64,000 nucleotides of DNA from G963677085 sp963677085 (lineage in GTDB: Bacteria; Planctomycetota; Planctomycetia; Pirellulales; Thermoguttaceae), in the NCBI GenBank assembly GCA_963677085.2, contig CAXXFH010000004.1:5084001-5148000 (forward strand). Reading direction: 5' to 3'. This document shows, one piece after another, positions 1 to 8,869 of the stretch. Positions within the stretch are counted from its first letter, which is position 1; the number at the start of each line of letters is the position of its first letter. The position numbers and the translations under genes were made by a program. The notes below the pieces were generated by a model, which was not told where the DNA came from, made no database searches, and saw only the letters and a list, made by a program, of their open reading frames with translations.

Positions 1-230
1 GACCAATTCGAGGCCTTGATGTCTTGAGCCGTGCGATGACGGATTGTGCCGAGGAGATTGAAGCGTGCGCCGGGCGTGGCCACCACGAGCGATTCAGGCT
101 GCGAGGCCGGTTGCTCGGCAGCATGCGCGGCAATGAGACCGACGCCGTAGAGGTTTGCCAACGCCAATGCGTACGCCCAGAAACGTCGTGACCTAACCAA
201 GCCGGAAATGCAGAACAAGATGTTTTTCAC
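1..230 (-). CDS. Secreted protein of unknown function, N-terminal part only
   Basis: The reading frame runs off the left edge, so only about 76 codons are present. It starts with GTG at 230, preceded by AGGAGA seven bases upstream, a good ribosome binding site that decides the start. The first ~38 residues form a Sec signal peptide: MKN, a hydrophobic stretch, then an AHA-A type cleavage region. The visible mature part contains the segment VVATPGARFNLLG, which I do not recognise. It is on the same strand as the PEP-CTERM genes to its right but is separated from them by a palindromic repeat. No function can be given. Confidence 0.7.
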   Translation of the reverse strand, partial: MKNILFCISGLVRSRRFWAYALALANLYGVGLIAAHAAEQPASQPESLVVATPGARFNLLGTIRHRTAQDIKASNW

Positions 231-252
231 GATTATTCTCCTGTGATTACTT

Positions 253-427
253 GTTCCCAAGCTCTAGCTTGGGAACGCACCTCCACGAAGCTCTGCTTCA
301 TTAGCAACATGATTCGCGTTGGTTTCCGCAACGCCTGAAACGAACCGGTCAGTAGCGGAATGCCTTTCCTGCATTCCTCGAAGCAGAGCTTCTGGAAATT
401 AGGTTCCCAAGCCGGATCTTGGGAACC
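253..427. repeat. Composite palindromic repeat (GTTCCCAAGC hairpins)
   Basis: Two near-perfect hairpins, GTTCCCAAGCT/AGCTTGGGAAC (253-276) and GGTTCCCAAG/CTTGGGAACC (402-427), enclose a second inverted pair, CGAAGCTCTGCTTC (286-299) and CGAAGCAGAGCTTC (379-392). The whole block fills the gap between the PEP-CTERM gene and the partial gene at the left edge. I recall the motif from planctomycete and cyanobacterial intergenic regions, but this was not searched. Confidence 0.75.
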
Positions 428-502
428 AGCGGAAATGGAGCTTGGAAACCGGGAAGGCTGGGTGTGGGTATGGCACGTGGCCGTTAGGTTGGTTGGCAGG
501 TG

Positions 503-1327
503 TTACGCTGTCCGTCGCCGGCGCCACCCGAGCAGTCCTGCGGCACCTACGAGCAGCATCACAATGGTCGACGGCTCGGGCACACTTAGCGGCGAGCCGC
601 CGTCGGCCAAGATCTGAACATCCGACTCGGGCAAGGCAACGCTCCAGATCGAAACGTCGTCGATGCTGCCTTGGAAGTAATATTCACCAGACCTTAGGTC
701 ACCGATCAACCAATTCTTGTTGGGAATGATGGACGAAGTGGTTGCGTCCGTAGTATCGGTGTCTTGCAGCACGCCATCGACATACAGCGCCATCCCGCCG
801 CCGCCCGCGACAAACGTAGCGGCCACGTGGTGCCAATCGGTGTCTGGGTTGCCGGCGACGGCGTCTTTCCTGTTGTAGCCGTTGTCGACGTCGAAACGGT
901 AACCCGCTTGCTGAATGATGTCGAAATACTGGTCAGCGCTTGTGCTACCGGCCGCTCCCACCGCGACGATCCCCTGCGTGCCCGAAGTGCTGCCGAATTT
1001 CACCCAGGCCGAAATCGTCCCGGCCTCGAACTCCGTGCATTCGAGCTTGTTGATCGTTACCACATCGTTGCCGTCAAACGCGAGGGCCGAATTGGCATTG
1101 CCATCGCGATCGGTGGTTGCCGTGGTACCGGTGAGCACGCCGTCGTAGTCGCCTACGAGCGCGTCGGCATCGCCGTCGAGTGCGGAATACCACTCCAACC
1201 CGAGCGGCGCGGCCAGCGCGGGCGAGGCGAGAGCCGCAAGTGTGGCAACAGCCAACGCAAGGTTCCGCCACGAACGGGAACCACGAAACCCTTGCTGACG
1301 AACTCGGCAACAGGCGAATTGGCACAT
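503..1327 (-). CDS. LamG-domain PEP-CTERM surface protein
   Basis: A 274-residue exported protein. An N-terminal signal peptide (hydrophobic run around residues 22-38, ending SPALA) is followed by a laminin-G/concanavalin-like jelly-roll domain, shown by GLEWYSALDGDADALVG, ISAWVKFG, WHHVAATFV, ALYVDG and the terminal SIDDVSIWSVAL strand. The tail VPEPSTIVMLLVGAAGLLGW plus RRRRTA is a textbook PEP-CTERM sorting signal, recognised by an exosortase that processes the protein at the cell envelope. The start at 1327 is supported by GGAG upstream. It lies 39 bp downstream of the next PEP-CTERM gene on the same strand, so the two are probably cotranscribed. The ligand is unknown. No exosortase gene is in this window. 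Confidence 0.88.
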   Translation of the reverse strand: MCQFACCRVRQQGFRGSRSWRNLALAVATLAALASPALAAPLGLEWYSALDGDADALVGDYDGVLTGTTATTDRDGNANSALAFDGNDVVTINKLECTEFEAGTISAWVKFGSTSGTQGIVAVGAAGSTSADQYFDIIQQAGYRFDVDNGYNRKDAVAGNPDTDWHHVAATFVAGGGGMALYVDGVLQDTDTTDATTSSIIPNKNWLIGDLRSGEYYFQGSIDDVSIWSVALPESDVQILADGGSPLSVPEPSTIVMLLVGAAGLLGWRRRRTA

Positions 1328-1366
1328 CGTTTTACTCCGTTGATTGCGGGTGATTGTCTTCGCGGC

Positions 1367-3121
1367 CTATCGAGTTGCCCTTCGTCGCAAAAGCGGCCAA
1401 ACCATCGCGGCAACTAGCGTTAGCAGGACCGCCGAGCCAGGCTCAGGTACCGCCAGCAGATCGCTTTGTGGCACAACACCACCGGAAAATCGCACTTCGT
1501 CGATGATGCCCAAGAAGGAATTCAGGCCGTTGCCCACGCGAAGCGAGGCTGTTGAGTTGTGGAGCGTCTCAACATCGTGCCCTACGCTAGCGGTGGTCAT
1601 CGTATCCGTATCGAGATCGAGGACGTAGAAGATGACTTCACGTTCGGCCGCAGTTGAAGCCTGATGAAAGGAGGCTGCCACGAAGTAGTCGTGTCCCACT
1701 GCGATGTCGATACCGGAAACGACGACTTTGCTTTCGCCACCGGTTTCGCTTACCAAAAGGAACAGGTCGTTTGCCGATCCGGAAATGCCCGCGACAGTGC
1801 CGGTACCACCGACCCCGAAAGCCCAACCACGTTGATTGCTGCCACTATCCCACTGCCCGGCGATATACTGCGTCCCACTCGTCTGTGTCTGCTTGTTGAT
1901 GTAAGCTTCCATCGTGAAATCGCCGACCGCGAACAGAGAGTCGTCGGAGTGGCCGAAAAACTGATCGGTGCCGCAAGTGGCCGCCTGGGTGTTGACCAGC
2001 CCGTTTTGCGGAACGGGATTGTCGAACAACGCTCCCGCCCCGCTAGCCGGCAAGGTGTAAGGCGTGGGGGCCGTTGTCGTCATGCTAAGTGTCAAACCGT
2101 TGCCGCTGGAGTCGGAAACGAAGCCGGTGGCGTCCCCCTCGAAACGCCAGTAGCCGATCGTCTCAGCGGTGGCCGAGGATGACCAAGCGGCTACAGTCAG
2201 GCCGAACAGCAACAGACACACGATGGTCCGTCGCCGTCGAACGGCCATCATGCCCAGCACTGCAGTGACCAGCATAATCCAAGTACTGGGCTCAGGAACT
2301 TCGGCGATACCCATACACATCGGGTCCCATTGCCCGTTGCCGCTGAACGACACACCAGCAACGTTTTGCAGCACTGTTGTGTCGCCGGCGTCGGTGGAGA
2401 AGTCATCCAAGCTGAAAACCACTCCGCCGGGCGTCGAGTTGCTGTTGAAGGGCAAGTCGATATTCACGATTTTCGAACCGTAATCGGCGGCAGCGAGACT
2501 CAGGCTCCAATTGCCTATTCGGTTTCCGGCGGCATCCAGTGGATGGACTGTTGTACCGTCGTTGCTGCCGATTTCGAACGAGAAAAACACCCAAGGATCG
2601 CCAACGTTGACCAACTGCAAACCGCTCTGGTCGTCACCGGCCGTGTTGTAGAACATGCAGTTGACACTGCCGACGTTTCCCAGGCCGTTCGACATCAGAG
2701 TTCCCGTAACCAAAACGTCTCGGTCGGGATCTTGGGCCGCGACCGCCGCTTGCGCGTCAGCCGTCGTTCCTCCACCGGCAATCACGGCATTATAGGCGGC
2801 TCGGGCGTCGATGCCATATTGACTATTGGTTGCATAGAAGAGGGGACTGCCCCCGCTAACAACATCCGACGTGGCGCCGATTATCCGGGTACTGGTGACA
2901 GTGGTCGTACCGTTGGAAGCCGTGAGGCCCGTCAGTTCGGTGTCGTAGGAATAGACGTGGCTGGAGGGTGCCGTTTCGGTCACGTTGCCTGTGCCACCAC
3001 TCACAAAAAACGTGGCACTCGTAACCGGCAGCACCTCGGCCGACGCCGTTGCACCCACGACGAACGGCAGAATGCCGGCAGCCGCAATGACCCAGCTCGA
3101 AATTGTCGTAGTCCGTTTCAT
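1367..3121 (-). CDS. Double PEP-CTERM surface protein (two proteins fused in frame)
   Basis: 584 residues that read as two complete PEP-CTERM proteins joined without a stop. Residues 1-~300: signal peptide, then a domain paralogous to the protein at 3344-4123 (shared PLD..G..I..WSL, ADYG, TPGGVVFSLDDF, WDP), ending in VPEPSTWIMLVTAVLGMMAV and RRRRT. Immediately after come IVCLLLFGLTVAAW and SATAETIGYWRFEG, i.e. a second signal peptide, a LamG-like domain (YWRFEGDATG, FTMEAYINK, IIDEVRFSGG) and a second tail VPEPGSAVLLTLVAAMVWPL with RRRATR. The MMAVRRRRT stretch serves as both the basic end of the first sorting tail and the basic start of the second signal peptide. This is either a real fusion or an overlapping-gene arrangement with an internal start at one of the two Met codons. 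Confidence 0.8.
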   Translation of the reverse strand: MKRTTTISSWVIAAAGILPFVVGATASAEVLPVTSATFFVSGGTGNVTETAPSSHVYSYDTELTGLTASNGTTTVTSTRIIGATSDVVSGGSPLFYATNSQYGIDARAAYNAVIAGGGTTADAQAAVAAQDPDRDVLVTGTLMSNGLGNVGSVNCMFYNTAGDDQSGLQLVNVGDPWVFFSFEIGSNDGTTVHPLDAAGNRIGNWSLSLAAADYGSKIVNIDLPFNSNSTPGGVVFSLDDFSTDAGDTTVLQNVAGVSFSGNGQWDPMCMGIAEVPEPSTWIMLVTAVLGMMAVRRRRTIVCLLLFGLTVAAWSSSATAETIGYWRFEGDATGFVSDSSGNGLTLSMTTTAPTPYTLPASGAGALFDNPVPQNGLVNTQAATCGTDQFFGHSDDSLFAVGDFTMEAYINKQTQTSGTQYIAGQWDSGSNQRGWAFGVGGTGTVAGISGSANDLFLLVSETGGESKVVVSGIDIAVGHDYFVAASFHQASTAAEREVIFYVLDLDTDTMTTASVGHDVETLHNSTASLRVGNGLNSFLGIIDEVRFSGGVVPQSDLLAVPEPGSAVLLTLVAAMVWPLLRRRATR

Positions 3122-3343
3122 TGGAGTTTTCCTTTTATTGACGTTTGCATATTTCTTGAACGGTCGGCTAAGGTCAAACGCCTTGAAGCCGGACTCCCGA
3201 TAGTCGCCGTCTCAATATGCAACGCCCAATAGGACGAGACGATATGAAGTACCTTTAGCTTTACGCCACGACACGCAACGAGAGCAAACGATCTGTGTTT
3301 CCTCTAGAACTGAACTGCATCGCCACCGAAACCAGCACCTCGA

Positions 3344-4123
3344 CTAACGTGCCCACTTTCGCCGCCAAAACAATACCCCAGGCAGCAAGATCAACCCGAG
3401 CATAACCATTGCCGACGGCTCGGGCACAACGTACGTACCGGCCAAAATGGGATCCCAGGTGGTGGTCCCTTGGTCGTCGATGAACCGAAGCCCCGCGATA
3501 CCGGTTAGCTCTCCCGTACCTCCGGTGAAATCGTCGACCGAAAAGACCACGCCACCGGGAAAGATATCGGTACTGCTGCCGGCTACGTCGAATTGTCCGA
3601 GATACGCACCGTAGTCGCTGCTGTTGATCAGCAGCGACCACGTGGAGATCAGGCTGCCGTTGGTGTCCAAGGGTTTCACGGTCACGGCGTCGGCCGAGGC
3701 CGACGTGCCGGCTTTCGTGATTTCGAACATGAAAAACCCAACGTTGTCGGCGGCATTGACGGTTTGTGCCAACGTGAAGTCGACGCTGCTGACATTGGCC
3801 ACGGCATCGGTTACCGAAAGCCCACTCAGGGCGGCAGCATGACTTCCCGAATCGGTGCCGTTGGCCGCGTAAAATCGAGCGCTTCCCCCGACAACGTCGC
3901 TAGCCGTCGCTCCATTAATGTCGGAATACGTCGCACCATCGATGGTGAAGCCGGTCAGGGCAGTTGGGTCGGGCTCGGGCGTGGCGTCGGGTGTGGGGGT
4001 GAAAATCGCTGCATCAATACCGAGCACCGTTGCCGATGCGAACGTCGCTGTACCAAACACCACCAATCCGCAGATAGCCATTGCGTTTACCCAAATTATC
4101 CGATCATGGCACCGCCGTGTCAT
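3344..4123 (-). CDS. PEP-CTERM surface protein, paralogue of the neighbouring gene
   Basis: 259 residues when started at the ATG at 4123, which has AAAGGAG correctly spaced; a longer frame to 4159 exists but lacks a site. Signal peptide (IIWVNAMAICGLVVFGTATF, then ASA), then a beta-rich domain of unknown role that matches the first half of the adjacent double protein: FMFEITKAG, VKPLDTNGSLISTWSL, SSDYG, GGVVFSVDDFTG. A short TPTPDATPEPDPT linker follows the signal peptide. The C terminus VPEPSAMVMLGLILLPGVLF then WRRKWAR is a PEP-CTERM tail. It is separated from the double protein by ~220 bp with no obvious terminator. The tandem paralogy suggests local duplication. Confidence 0.85.
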   Translation of the reverse strand: MTRRCHDRIIWVNAMAICGLVVFGTATFASATVLGIDAAIFTPTPDATPEPDPTALTGFTIDGATYSDINGATASDVVGGSARFYAANGTDSGSHAAALSGLSVTDAVANVSSVDFTLAQTVNAADNVGFFMFEITKAGTSASADAVTVKPLDTNGSLISTWSLLINSSDYGAYLGQFDVAGSSTDIFPGGVVFSVDDFTGGTGELTGIAGLRFIDDQGTTTWDPILAGTYVVPEPSAMVMLGLILLPGVLFWRRKWAR

Positions 4124-4405
4124 TACGCTCTCCTTTGGGTAGGTGTTGTCTTCGGACACGAATGTCCTGCAAGAAAAGGAGTATTTCGCCTCGCCTTCGA
4201 TTTTCTCGCAACACGCCGATTAATCAACGAAATGTCGATGTTGGAGAACAAGATTGTGAAAAGTCGTAGGCGCATTGTCCAAAAGGTGCGGCTTTGTTAC
4301 GGGGTTGTGGGCAGCTTCCACCCAAACGACTGGTTTTCGTCGAGGAAAAGGGCGTTTTTCGACGTCAGTCAGCGTGTGCAAAAAGTTGTTGAATTGTCCA
4401 TTCCA

Positions 4406-4792
4406 CTACGCCATGGGCGTTGCCCGATGACACAACTGGAACGCCAGGCCCCAGGGGTCACGCAGCATGGCCAAGGTGTCGCCGACCGACGTCGTGACGG
4501 GATCGCTCGCGCTGGTTGCCCCGGCTTCAAGTAAACGCGCGCGTTCGGTTGCCACGTCGTCGGCCGCAAACGCCAAGTGCAGTACCAACGGATCCATGGC
4601 AACGTAGTCGGGTACCTGCGCCTTGGAGTTGTTGTAAATCTCCAGCATCATCTGCTCGGCGCTGTCGACGAGAAAGTGCGTATGCGGGCCGCTGTCCATC
4701 TTTCGCGCGATGCGAAATCCCAAGTGTTCGCAATACCAGGCGGCAACCGCTGCGGGATCTTCAACCATGTAGCCAAAGTGTTCGATTTTCAT
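4406..4792 (-). CDS. VOC (glyoxalase/bleomycin-resistance) family protein
   Basis: 128 residues from the ATG at 4792 (MKIEHFGYMVEDP, the typical first strand of the family); in-frame alternatives at 4804 and a GTG at 4822 would add a few residues and cannot be excluded because no upstream site is convincing. Two beta-alpha-beta-beta-beta halves are visible: AAWYCEHLGFRIARK, THFLVDSAEQMMLEIYNN, then LHLAFAADDVATERARLLEAG and LAMLRDPWGLAFQLCHR. Metal-ligand positions are His5, Glu in MMLEIYNN, His in VLHLAF and a Gln in LAFQL, consistent with an active metal site of the vicinal oxygen chelate fold. The substrate cannot be predicted. Confidence 0.85.
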   Translation of the reverse strand: MKIEHFGYMVEDPAAVAAWYCEHLGFRIARKMDSGPHTHFLVDSAEQMMLEIYNNSKAQVPDYVAMDPLVLHLAFAADDVATERARLLEAGATSASDPVTTSVGDTLAMLRDPWGLAFQLCHRATPMA

Positions 4793-4886
4793 GGAAGTAA
4801 CCATGGCCGCTGAAGCGACCACGCCTCGTTGTGGTTCTTGCGACTGACGTTTCTCGCCCCTTGCCCCTATCCCCTCGCCCCTTCCC

Positions 4887-6605
4887 TCACACCTGCGTCA
4901 GCCAATAGAAACCGCCGATCATCGCGGCCACCAGTAGCCAACCTACCAGGAAGCCAATAATCGTGGTTAGCGACGGCACAGGCAGCTCGATACTCTTCAA
5001 CGGAAGCAGATTGCGGCGTGGGGCAGGTTCGGTGCCCTCGGGCAGGCAACAAGGTTCGGTGAGCACTTCACCCGGCACGACCGGCGTACGGACCAACGCA
5101 AAGAAGCGGTCGAGTTGTGCCTCGTTGACTGGCTTGCTCACCAAGCTGACGACGATTCCCACCACCGCAGCCAACGACAGGTAAGAAAGCATTTGCCACG
5201 GTAAGCTCATGGCCATGGCATGGCCGACGCTGTCGGTCGTAGGAACAGTCACAAGGGCAAGGTGTTCGTTGATCGGCTGCTTGGCCAGCCATTCTACGAA
5301 GCGCGACTGCGAAGTCAGCCCCAACACGGCAAACCCGGTAAGCACGGCCGCCCAGGCTCCGGCCACGGTCATCCGCCGCCAGAAGAACCCGAGCCAGAAG
5401 GCCACGCCGACCATGGGGACGATCTTCCAAAGCAATTCAATGCCCTTGACCACGCTGGGCAACCAGAAGGCTACCAGTAGTCCGCCGCCGACTACACTTG
5501 CCGCTGCGATCCGTCCTACCCACACGTAATGGCGCTGCGACTCTTGCGGCCGCAACCGTTTGTAGACGTTCTCGGTGAGCAGGGCCGAGCAGTTGATCAT
5601 AAACGAGTCGCAAGTGCTGGTCACCGCGGCTAGCAGGGCCGCGAGAAAGAGCCCTAACGCGCCGGGAAGAATCGACGGTAAAAACTCTCGGGCCATGCGG
5701 CCGTAGATTTCGTCCGGATGGACTTCCTGGCCCGCGTAATACGCCACGGCAGCCAGTCCGGTTAAGCACCAAGCCATTGTGCAAATGCGTTTTACGAAGT
5801 TGCCGCCCATCATGCCGACGCGGCTGTCCAGTTCGGTCTTACTGGAACCGCAGACACCCATCATGTTGGGCATTACTATGCAGCCGATCAGCACATTCAA
5901 TGAGATTACCGAAACATAGAACACGCTGATGTCGCCAGGAGCCACGAGCGAAAACATCTCGGGCTGGTTGATCTTCGCGTGCAAGCCACTCAGTCCTCCC
6001 ACCGCATCGAGCACATAGGGCAATAGCAGGAAGGAGAAAAAGATGGTGAGCATGCCTTGAATGAAGTCCGTTACGATGGCGGCGGCCAAACCACCGCTGC
6101 AGCCATAGATGACGAACAATATGGTCATCAGCGCGATGGCCCACTCGGCCGAGATCACACCGCCGCAAGTGGCCGACACCACTTCGCTGGAACCTTTAAG
6201 CATCAAGCCCATGGCTACGGTCAGATGTAACACGGCCACGCACGTGTAGAGCAGCGAGACGGAACGATCGAATCGTGCTTCTACCATGTCGGCAATGGTG
6301 ATCGCCCGCGTGCGACGCAAGACGACGGCCACCATCCAGTAAAACGGGGTGACAAACAACCAGAGCCATTGATACCAGATGCCCGACAGCCCGCTGGTGT
6401 AGCTCTTCGAGGCCACGATCACCGCCTGATCGCTATGGGTGGCGGTGCCGAACGAGTGCATGATGAGCATCGCCTTGCCGAAGCGGCGGGGCATGAAGAA
6501 GTCGCCCATGTTTTTCACGCGGCGTGCGAGCCACACACCCAACGCCGTGGTCACCACGAGATACAACACGATCACAGCCAAGTCGATAGAACCTAACCCC
6601 GCCAT
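4887..6605 (-). CDS. Sodium/solute symporter (SSS family)
   Basis: 572 residues from ATG 6605, which has GAGGG just upstream; the open frame continues 68 codons further but that part is low quality. The protein is an integral inner-membrane carrier with about 13 predicted transmembrane helices. The N-terminal SIDLAVIVLYLVVTTALGVW, the RRVKNMGDFFMPRR stretch and the IYGCSGGLAAAIVTDFIQGM segment are characteristic of sodium:solute symporters (LeuT fold, SSS family). The central WKIVPMVGVAFWLGFFWRR and a cytoplasmic region before the last helix (residues ~500-545) also fit. The solute is unknown; the family moves sugars, proline, pantothenate or inositol. Degenerate C-rich short repeats lie just after the stop. 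Confidence 0.92.
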   Translation of the reverse strand: MAGLGSIDLAVIVLYLVVTTALGVWLARRVKNMGDFFMPRRFGKAMLIMHSFGTATHSDQAVIVASKSYTSGLSGIWYQWLWLFVTPFYWMVAVVLRRTRAITIADMVEARFDRSVSLLYTCVAVLHLTVAMGLMLKGSSEVVSATCGGVISAEWAIALMTILFVIYGCSGGLAAAIVTDFIQGMLTIFFSFLLLPYVLDAVGGLSGLHAKINQPEMFSLVAPGDISVFYVSVISLNVLIGCIVMPNMMGVCGSSKTELDSRVGMMGGNFVKRICTMAWCLTGLAAVAYYAGQEVHPDEIYGRMAREFLPSILPGALGLFLAALLAAVTSTCDSFMINCSALLTENVYKRLRPQESQRHYVWVGRIAAASVVGGGLLVAFWLPSVVKGIELLWKIVPMVGVAFWLGFFWRRMTVAGAWAAVLTGFAVLGLTSQSRFVEWLAKQPINEHLALVTVPTTDSVGHAMAMSLPWQMLSYLSLAAVVGIVVSLVSKPVNEAQLDRFFALVRTPVVPGEVLTEPCCLPEGTEPAPRRNLLPLKSIELPVPSLTTIIGFLVGWLLVAAMIGGFYWLTQV

Positions 6606-7223
6606 ATTGCCCTCGTCGAAAACGTGTTGGGAGTGACTTCGTCGGCAGTGCTGCTTGTGTTGAGCCGCTGCGTGAATTGGGTTGTGGATGGCGACGGGCG
6701 ATAGGTCGCCGGCCATTCGCATGTGCCTCGCGGCGGGGCCCACCGGTCCTTGAGCTACCGGGCGCCACGGCCGACCGTACATGAGCATACTGTTTGGGAG
6801 AGTCCTCACGCCAGTTCAGCACACCCCATTCGTCGAAAGCCAAAAGCGGATTGTGCAACTTGGCCCGCTTTTGTCCAAAGGGTAAGGACGGCCCGAAAAA
6901 TAACTGACCGTTTTCCAGGGCGAAACCCGAGGCCCGTCGCGAAGCACGGCTCGGCGAAGCGGCAAGAAATTCATCGGTCGATCCTAATCACCAAGTCTTT
7001 GTTCGTTCGCACGCGAAGCGGCAGAACTAGAGGAACTCCCGTTTCCAGCCATTGGTTCACCACCGGCAGAGTGGTACCTCTGTTTCTCACGTTCCACCCG
7101 ACCACCGCCGACGGGCCGACGATTTGGCCTACGCGCGGGGGATACGGGCCGGTATTCTGCAGCTTCTGACGGTTTACGTCCCCGGAGAATTCTTCGCAGA
7201 AGAATGGCAGCGCGGAGGCACTG
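6606..7223. other. Intergenic region with hairpin and MITE-like repeat
   Basis: No convincing gene. It contains a hairpin CAAAAGCGG/CCGCTTTTG (6841-6873) and copy A of the dispersed CGAAAAATAACTT element (6888-6984). The last ~200 bp precede the thioesterase gene and should hold its promoter, but I see no clear -35/-10 pair. Confidence 0.5.
6888..6984. repeat. MITE-like dispersed repeat, copy A
   Basis: Begins CGGCCCGAAAAATAACTGACC and ends CATCGGTCGATCC. It is collinear with the copy at 8870-8966 over its full length (shared internal GCGAAACCCGAGG, GCGAAGCACGGC, CGGCGAAGCGGCAAG). The right inverted terminus is more degenerate than in copy B. Confidence 0.85.
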
Positions 7224-7649
7224 ATGCCTGCGATCTATGAATACCACCATACGGTGACCGAAGCCGAAATCGACGGTCAAGGACACGCAAACAACGTGGT
7301 TTACGTGGCGTGGATGCAGTCGGCGGCGATCGCCCATTCGACCGCCCAAGGCTTCAGCGCGGAGGCCTATCAGCGGTTGGGCCACGGCTGGGTCGTTCGT
7401 TCGCATCAGATCGACTATCACCATCCGGTCGTGGAAAATGAACAAATCGTCGTGCGCACCTGGGTGGCGACGATGCAACGGGTGACGTCGGTGCGCCGTT
7501 ACCGGATCCACCGCCGTGCGGATGACCGCCTCTTGGCTACGGCCGAGACGAAATGGGCATTCGTCGATCTCGCAACCGGTCAACCGGTTCGCATCCCGCC
7601 GGAAATCGCACAGGCATTTGAGCTGGTCGGTTCGCAATCCGGTGTCTGA
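7224..7649 (+). CDS. Hotdog-fold acyl-CoA thioesterase (YbgC/4HBT type)
   Basis: 141 residues. The pattern EIDGQGHANNVVYVAWMQSA matches the catalytic signature of the 4-hydroxybenzoyl-CoA thioesterase family (Asp/Glu...GH.NN..Y..W), which hydrolyses the thioester of small or medium acyl-CoAs in the cytoplasm. The following strands WVVRSHQIDYHHPVVENEQIV, VRTWVATM and TAETKWAFVDLATGQPVRIP complete the single hotdog domain, and the length is normal. It is a single gene with no operon partner. OleC, which works in head-to-head acyl condensation, is 55 kb away, so no link is implied. Confidence 0.9.
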   Translation: MPAIYEYHHTVTEAEIDGQGHANNVVYVAWMQSAAIAHSTAQGFSAEAYQRLGHGWVVRSHQIDYHHPVVENEQIVVRTWVATMQRVTSVRRYRIHRRADDRLLATAETKWAFVDLATGQPVRIPPEIAQAFELVGSQSGV

Positions 7650-8234
7650 TCAGAGTTTGCATCTCGGCATACACCGAGCGCATGTCCGAAAAAGCCGTCG
7701 GAAAAAAACAGCGTTTGCCCCGTCGCTGAACTTAACCGAGGTGTCGAGAAGCCATTGAAATCTCGGGGTTGACCACCTGCCAGAGCCGGGTAGGGTCTCA
7801 TGCCCACGGCCTTGCTAAGGCTTGCCGTTGCGCGACAAAAATGTCGCATTCGAAAGCGGCAAACCGGGTGAAAACACATTGCTCGTCCCAGGGCGCGCAA
7901 CTAGGCGGAAGCGTTCTGATGGCTCATATTTTCCAGTGAAAACACGATTTATTCGCGGTAGTCCTTCCACGGAAGCTGGTTTACTAACATGGCGGAGAGA
8001 AAACCGATCGTTCCCCCTGAAAGTTGTATGCCTAGCGATAAGCCACCAGTTCGGCGGGTTTGCATTCTCGCGATAATTCCTGTTTTTCCGACCCACCGGC
8101 GAGTAGTGTTCCGCCATCCCCGCGTTTGCCAAGTCTCGGGCTGAAGGTTATCATCAATAACACCCGAAAAAAAACCTGATGCGGTTACTACGGTAGTCCA
8201 AAGGTGGGGGGTAGGCAGCACAGGGCAAGGCAAT
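7650..8234. other. Intergenic region, no gene seen
   Basis: About 585 bp with only short low-quality frames. A small palindrome GACAAAAATGTC occurs near 7836. The region must contain the promoter of the downstream regulator, but no site can be assigned with confidence. Confidence 0.4.
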
Positions 8235-8867
8235 ATGGTGGAACCTACGGTTAGTGCCGCTGGCATGCGCGTCGTCAAGCTATTAGTTGGACGTCCGCCG
8301 CAGACTGTGGCCGATTTGATTGACGCAACGGGGGTAACCCGGACTGCGGTAACAGAGCAACTTAACGAACTGGTGGCGGCCGGCTTTGTCGAACGCGACA
8401 CGGAACGTTTGCCTGGTCGTGGCCGTCCGCGGCATCTCTACACGGCGACCAACGCCGCGTTGTTGCTTCTATTTACCAATCTACAGCGACTCGTTGTGCC
8501 GGCCATTTGGAGGGCGCTCGACGAGATCGGGGGCGAAGGGCTCACGCACGACGTGTTGCACCGGGTGGCCATGACATTGGCCGACCACTACCGGGCGCGA
8601 ATCACGGCCACCGAACCCGCCGTACGTCTGAAGGAACTCACCGACCTGCTTGAACAAGAGGGTGGGTTGGTGGAAGTGGTCGAAGAGAACGGCGAGCTTA
8701 CCCTCAGGAAGCGAAGCTGCCCCTTCATCAGCATGTATGAAGGCTCCGAATCGGTTTGCTCGGTAGACGTCGAGATGCTCAGCGCGGTGGTAGGATGCCG
8801 GGTGGTGCGCACCGCCTGCCGGCACCATGGCGACCCCTGCTGTAGTTTTGCGCTTGCCAGCGACTAA
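8235..8867 (+). CDS. SufR-like winged-helix regulator with Fe-S type cysteine motif
   Basis: 210 residues. Residues ~8-65 are a winged helix (VKLLVGRPPQTVADLIDATG, VTRTAVTEQLNELVAAGFVE, then RLPGRGRPRHLYTAT as the wing). The C-terminal part carries CPFISMYEGSESVC, then C after 12 more residues (VVGC), then Cys of RTAC and of GDPCC. The spacing C-X12-C-X12-C-X13/14-C is nearly the C-X12-C-X13-C-X14-C pattern that ligates the [4Fe-4S] cluster of SufR repressors. It is therefore probably a DNA-binding sensor of iron-sulfur status or oxidative stress. No suf genes are present; the next gene is a multihaem cytochrome. AAGG lies 5-6 bases before the ATG. An ArsR/MarR-like regulator with a different ligand is the alternative. 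Confidence 0.85.
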   Translation: MVEPTVSAAGMRVVKLLVGRPPQTVADLIDATGVTRTAVTEQLNELVAAGFVERDTERLPGRGRPRHLYTATNAALLLLFTNLQRLVVPAIWRALDEIGGEGLTHDVLHRVAMTLADHYRARITATEPAVRLKELTDLLEQEGGLVEVVEENGELTLRKRSCPFISMYEGSESVCSVDVEMLSAVVGCRVVRTACRHHGDPCCSFALASD

Positions 8868-8869
8868 GA

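Noticed and set aside
7830..7850. GACAAAAATGTC palindrome shared with the region near 19207
   Set aside because: Only 12-14 bases match and the flanks differ, so chance is likely in 64 kb.
7815..8132. 105-codon minus-strand frame upstream of the SufR-like gene
   Set aside because: No ribosome site and an unstructured composition. Probably chance.
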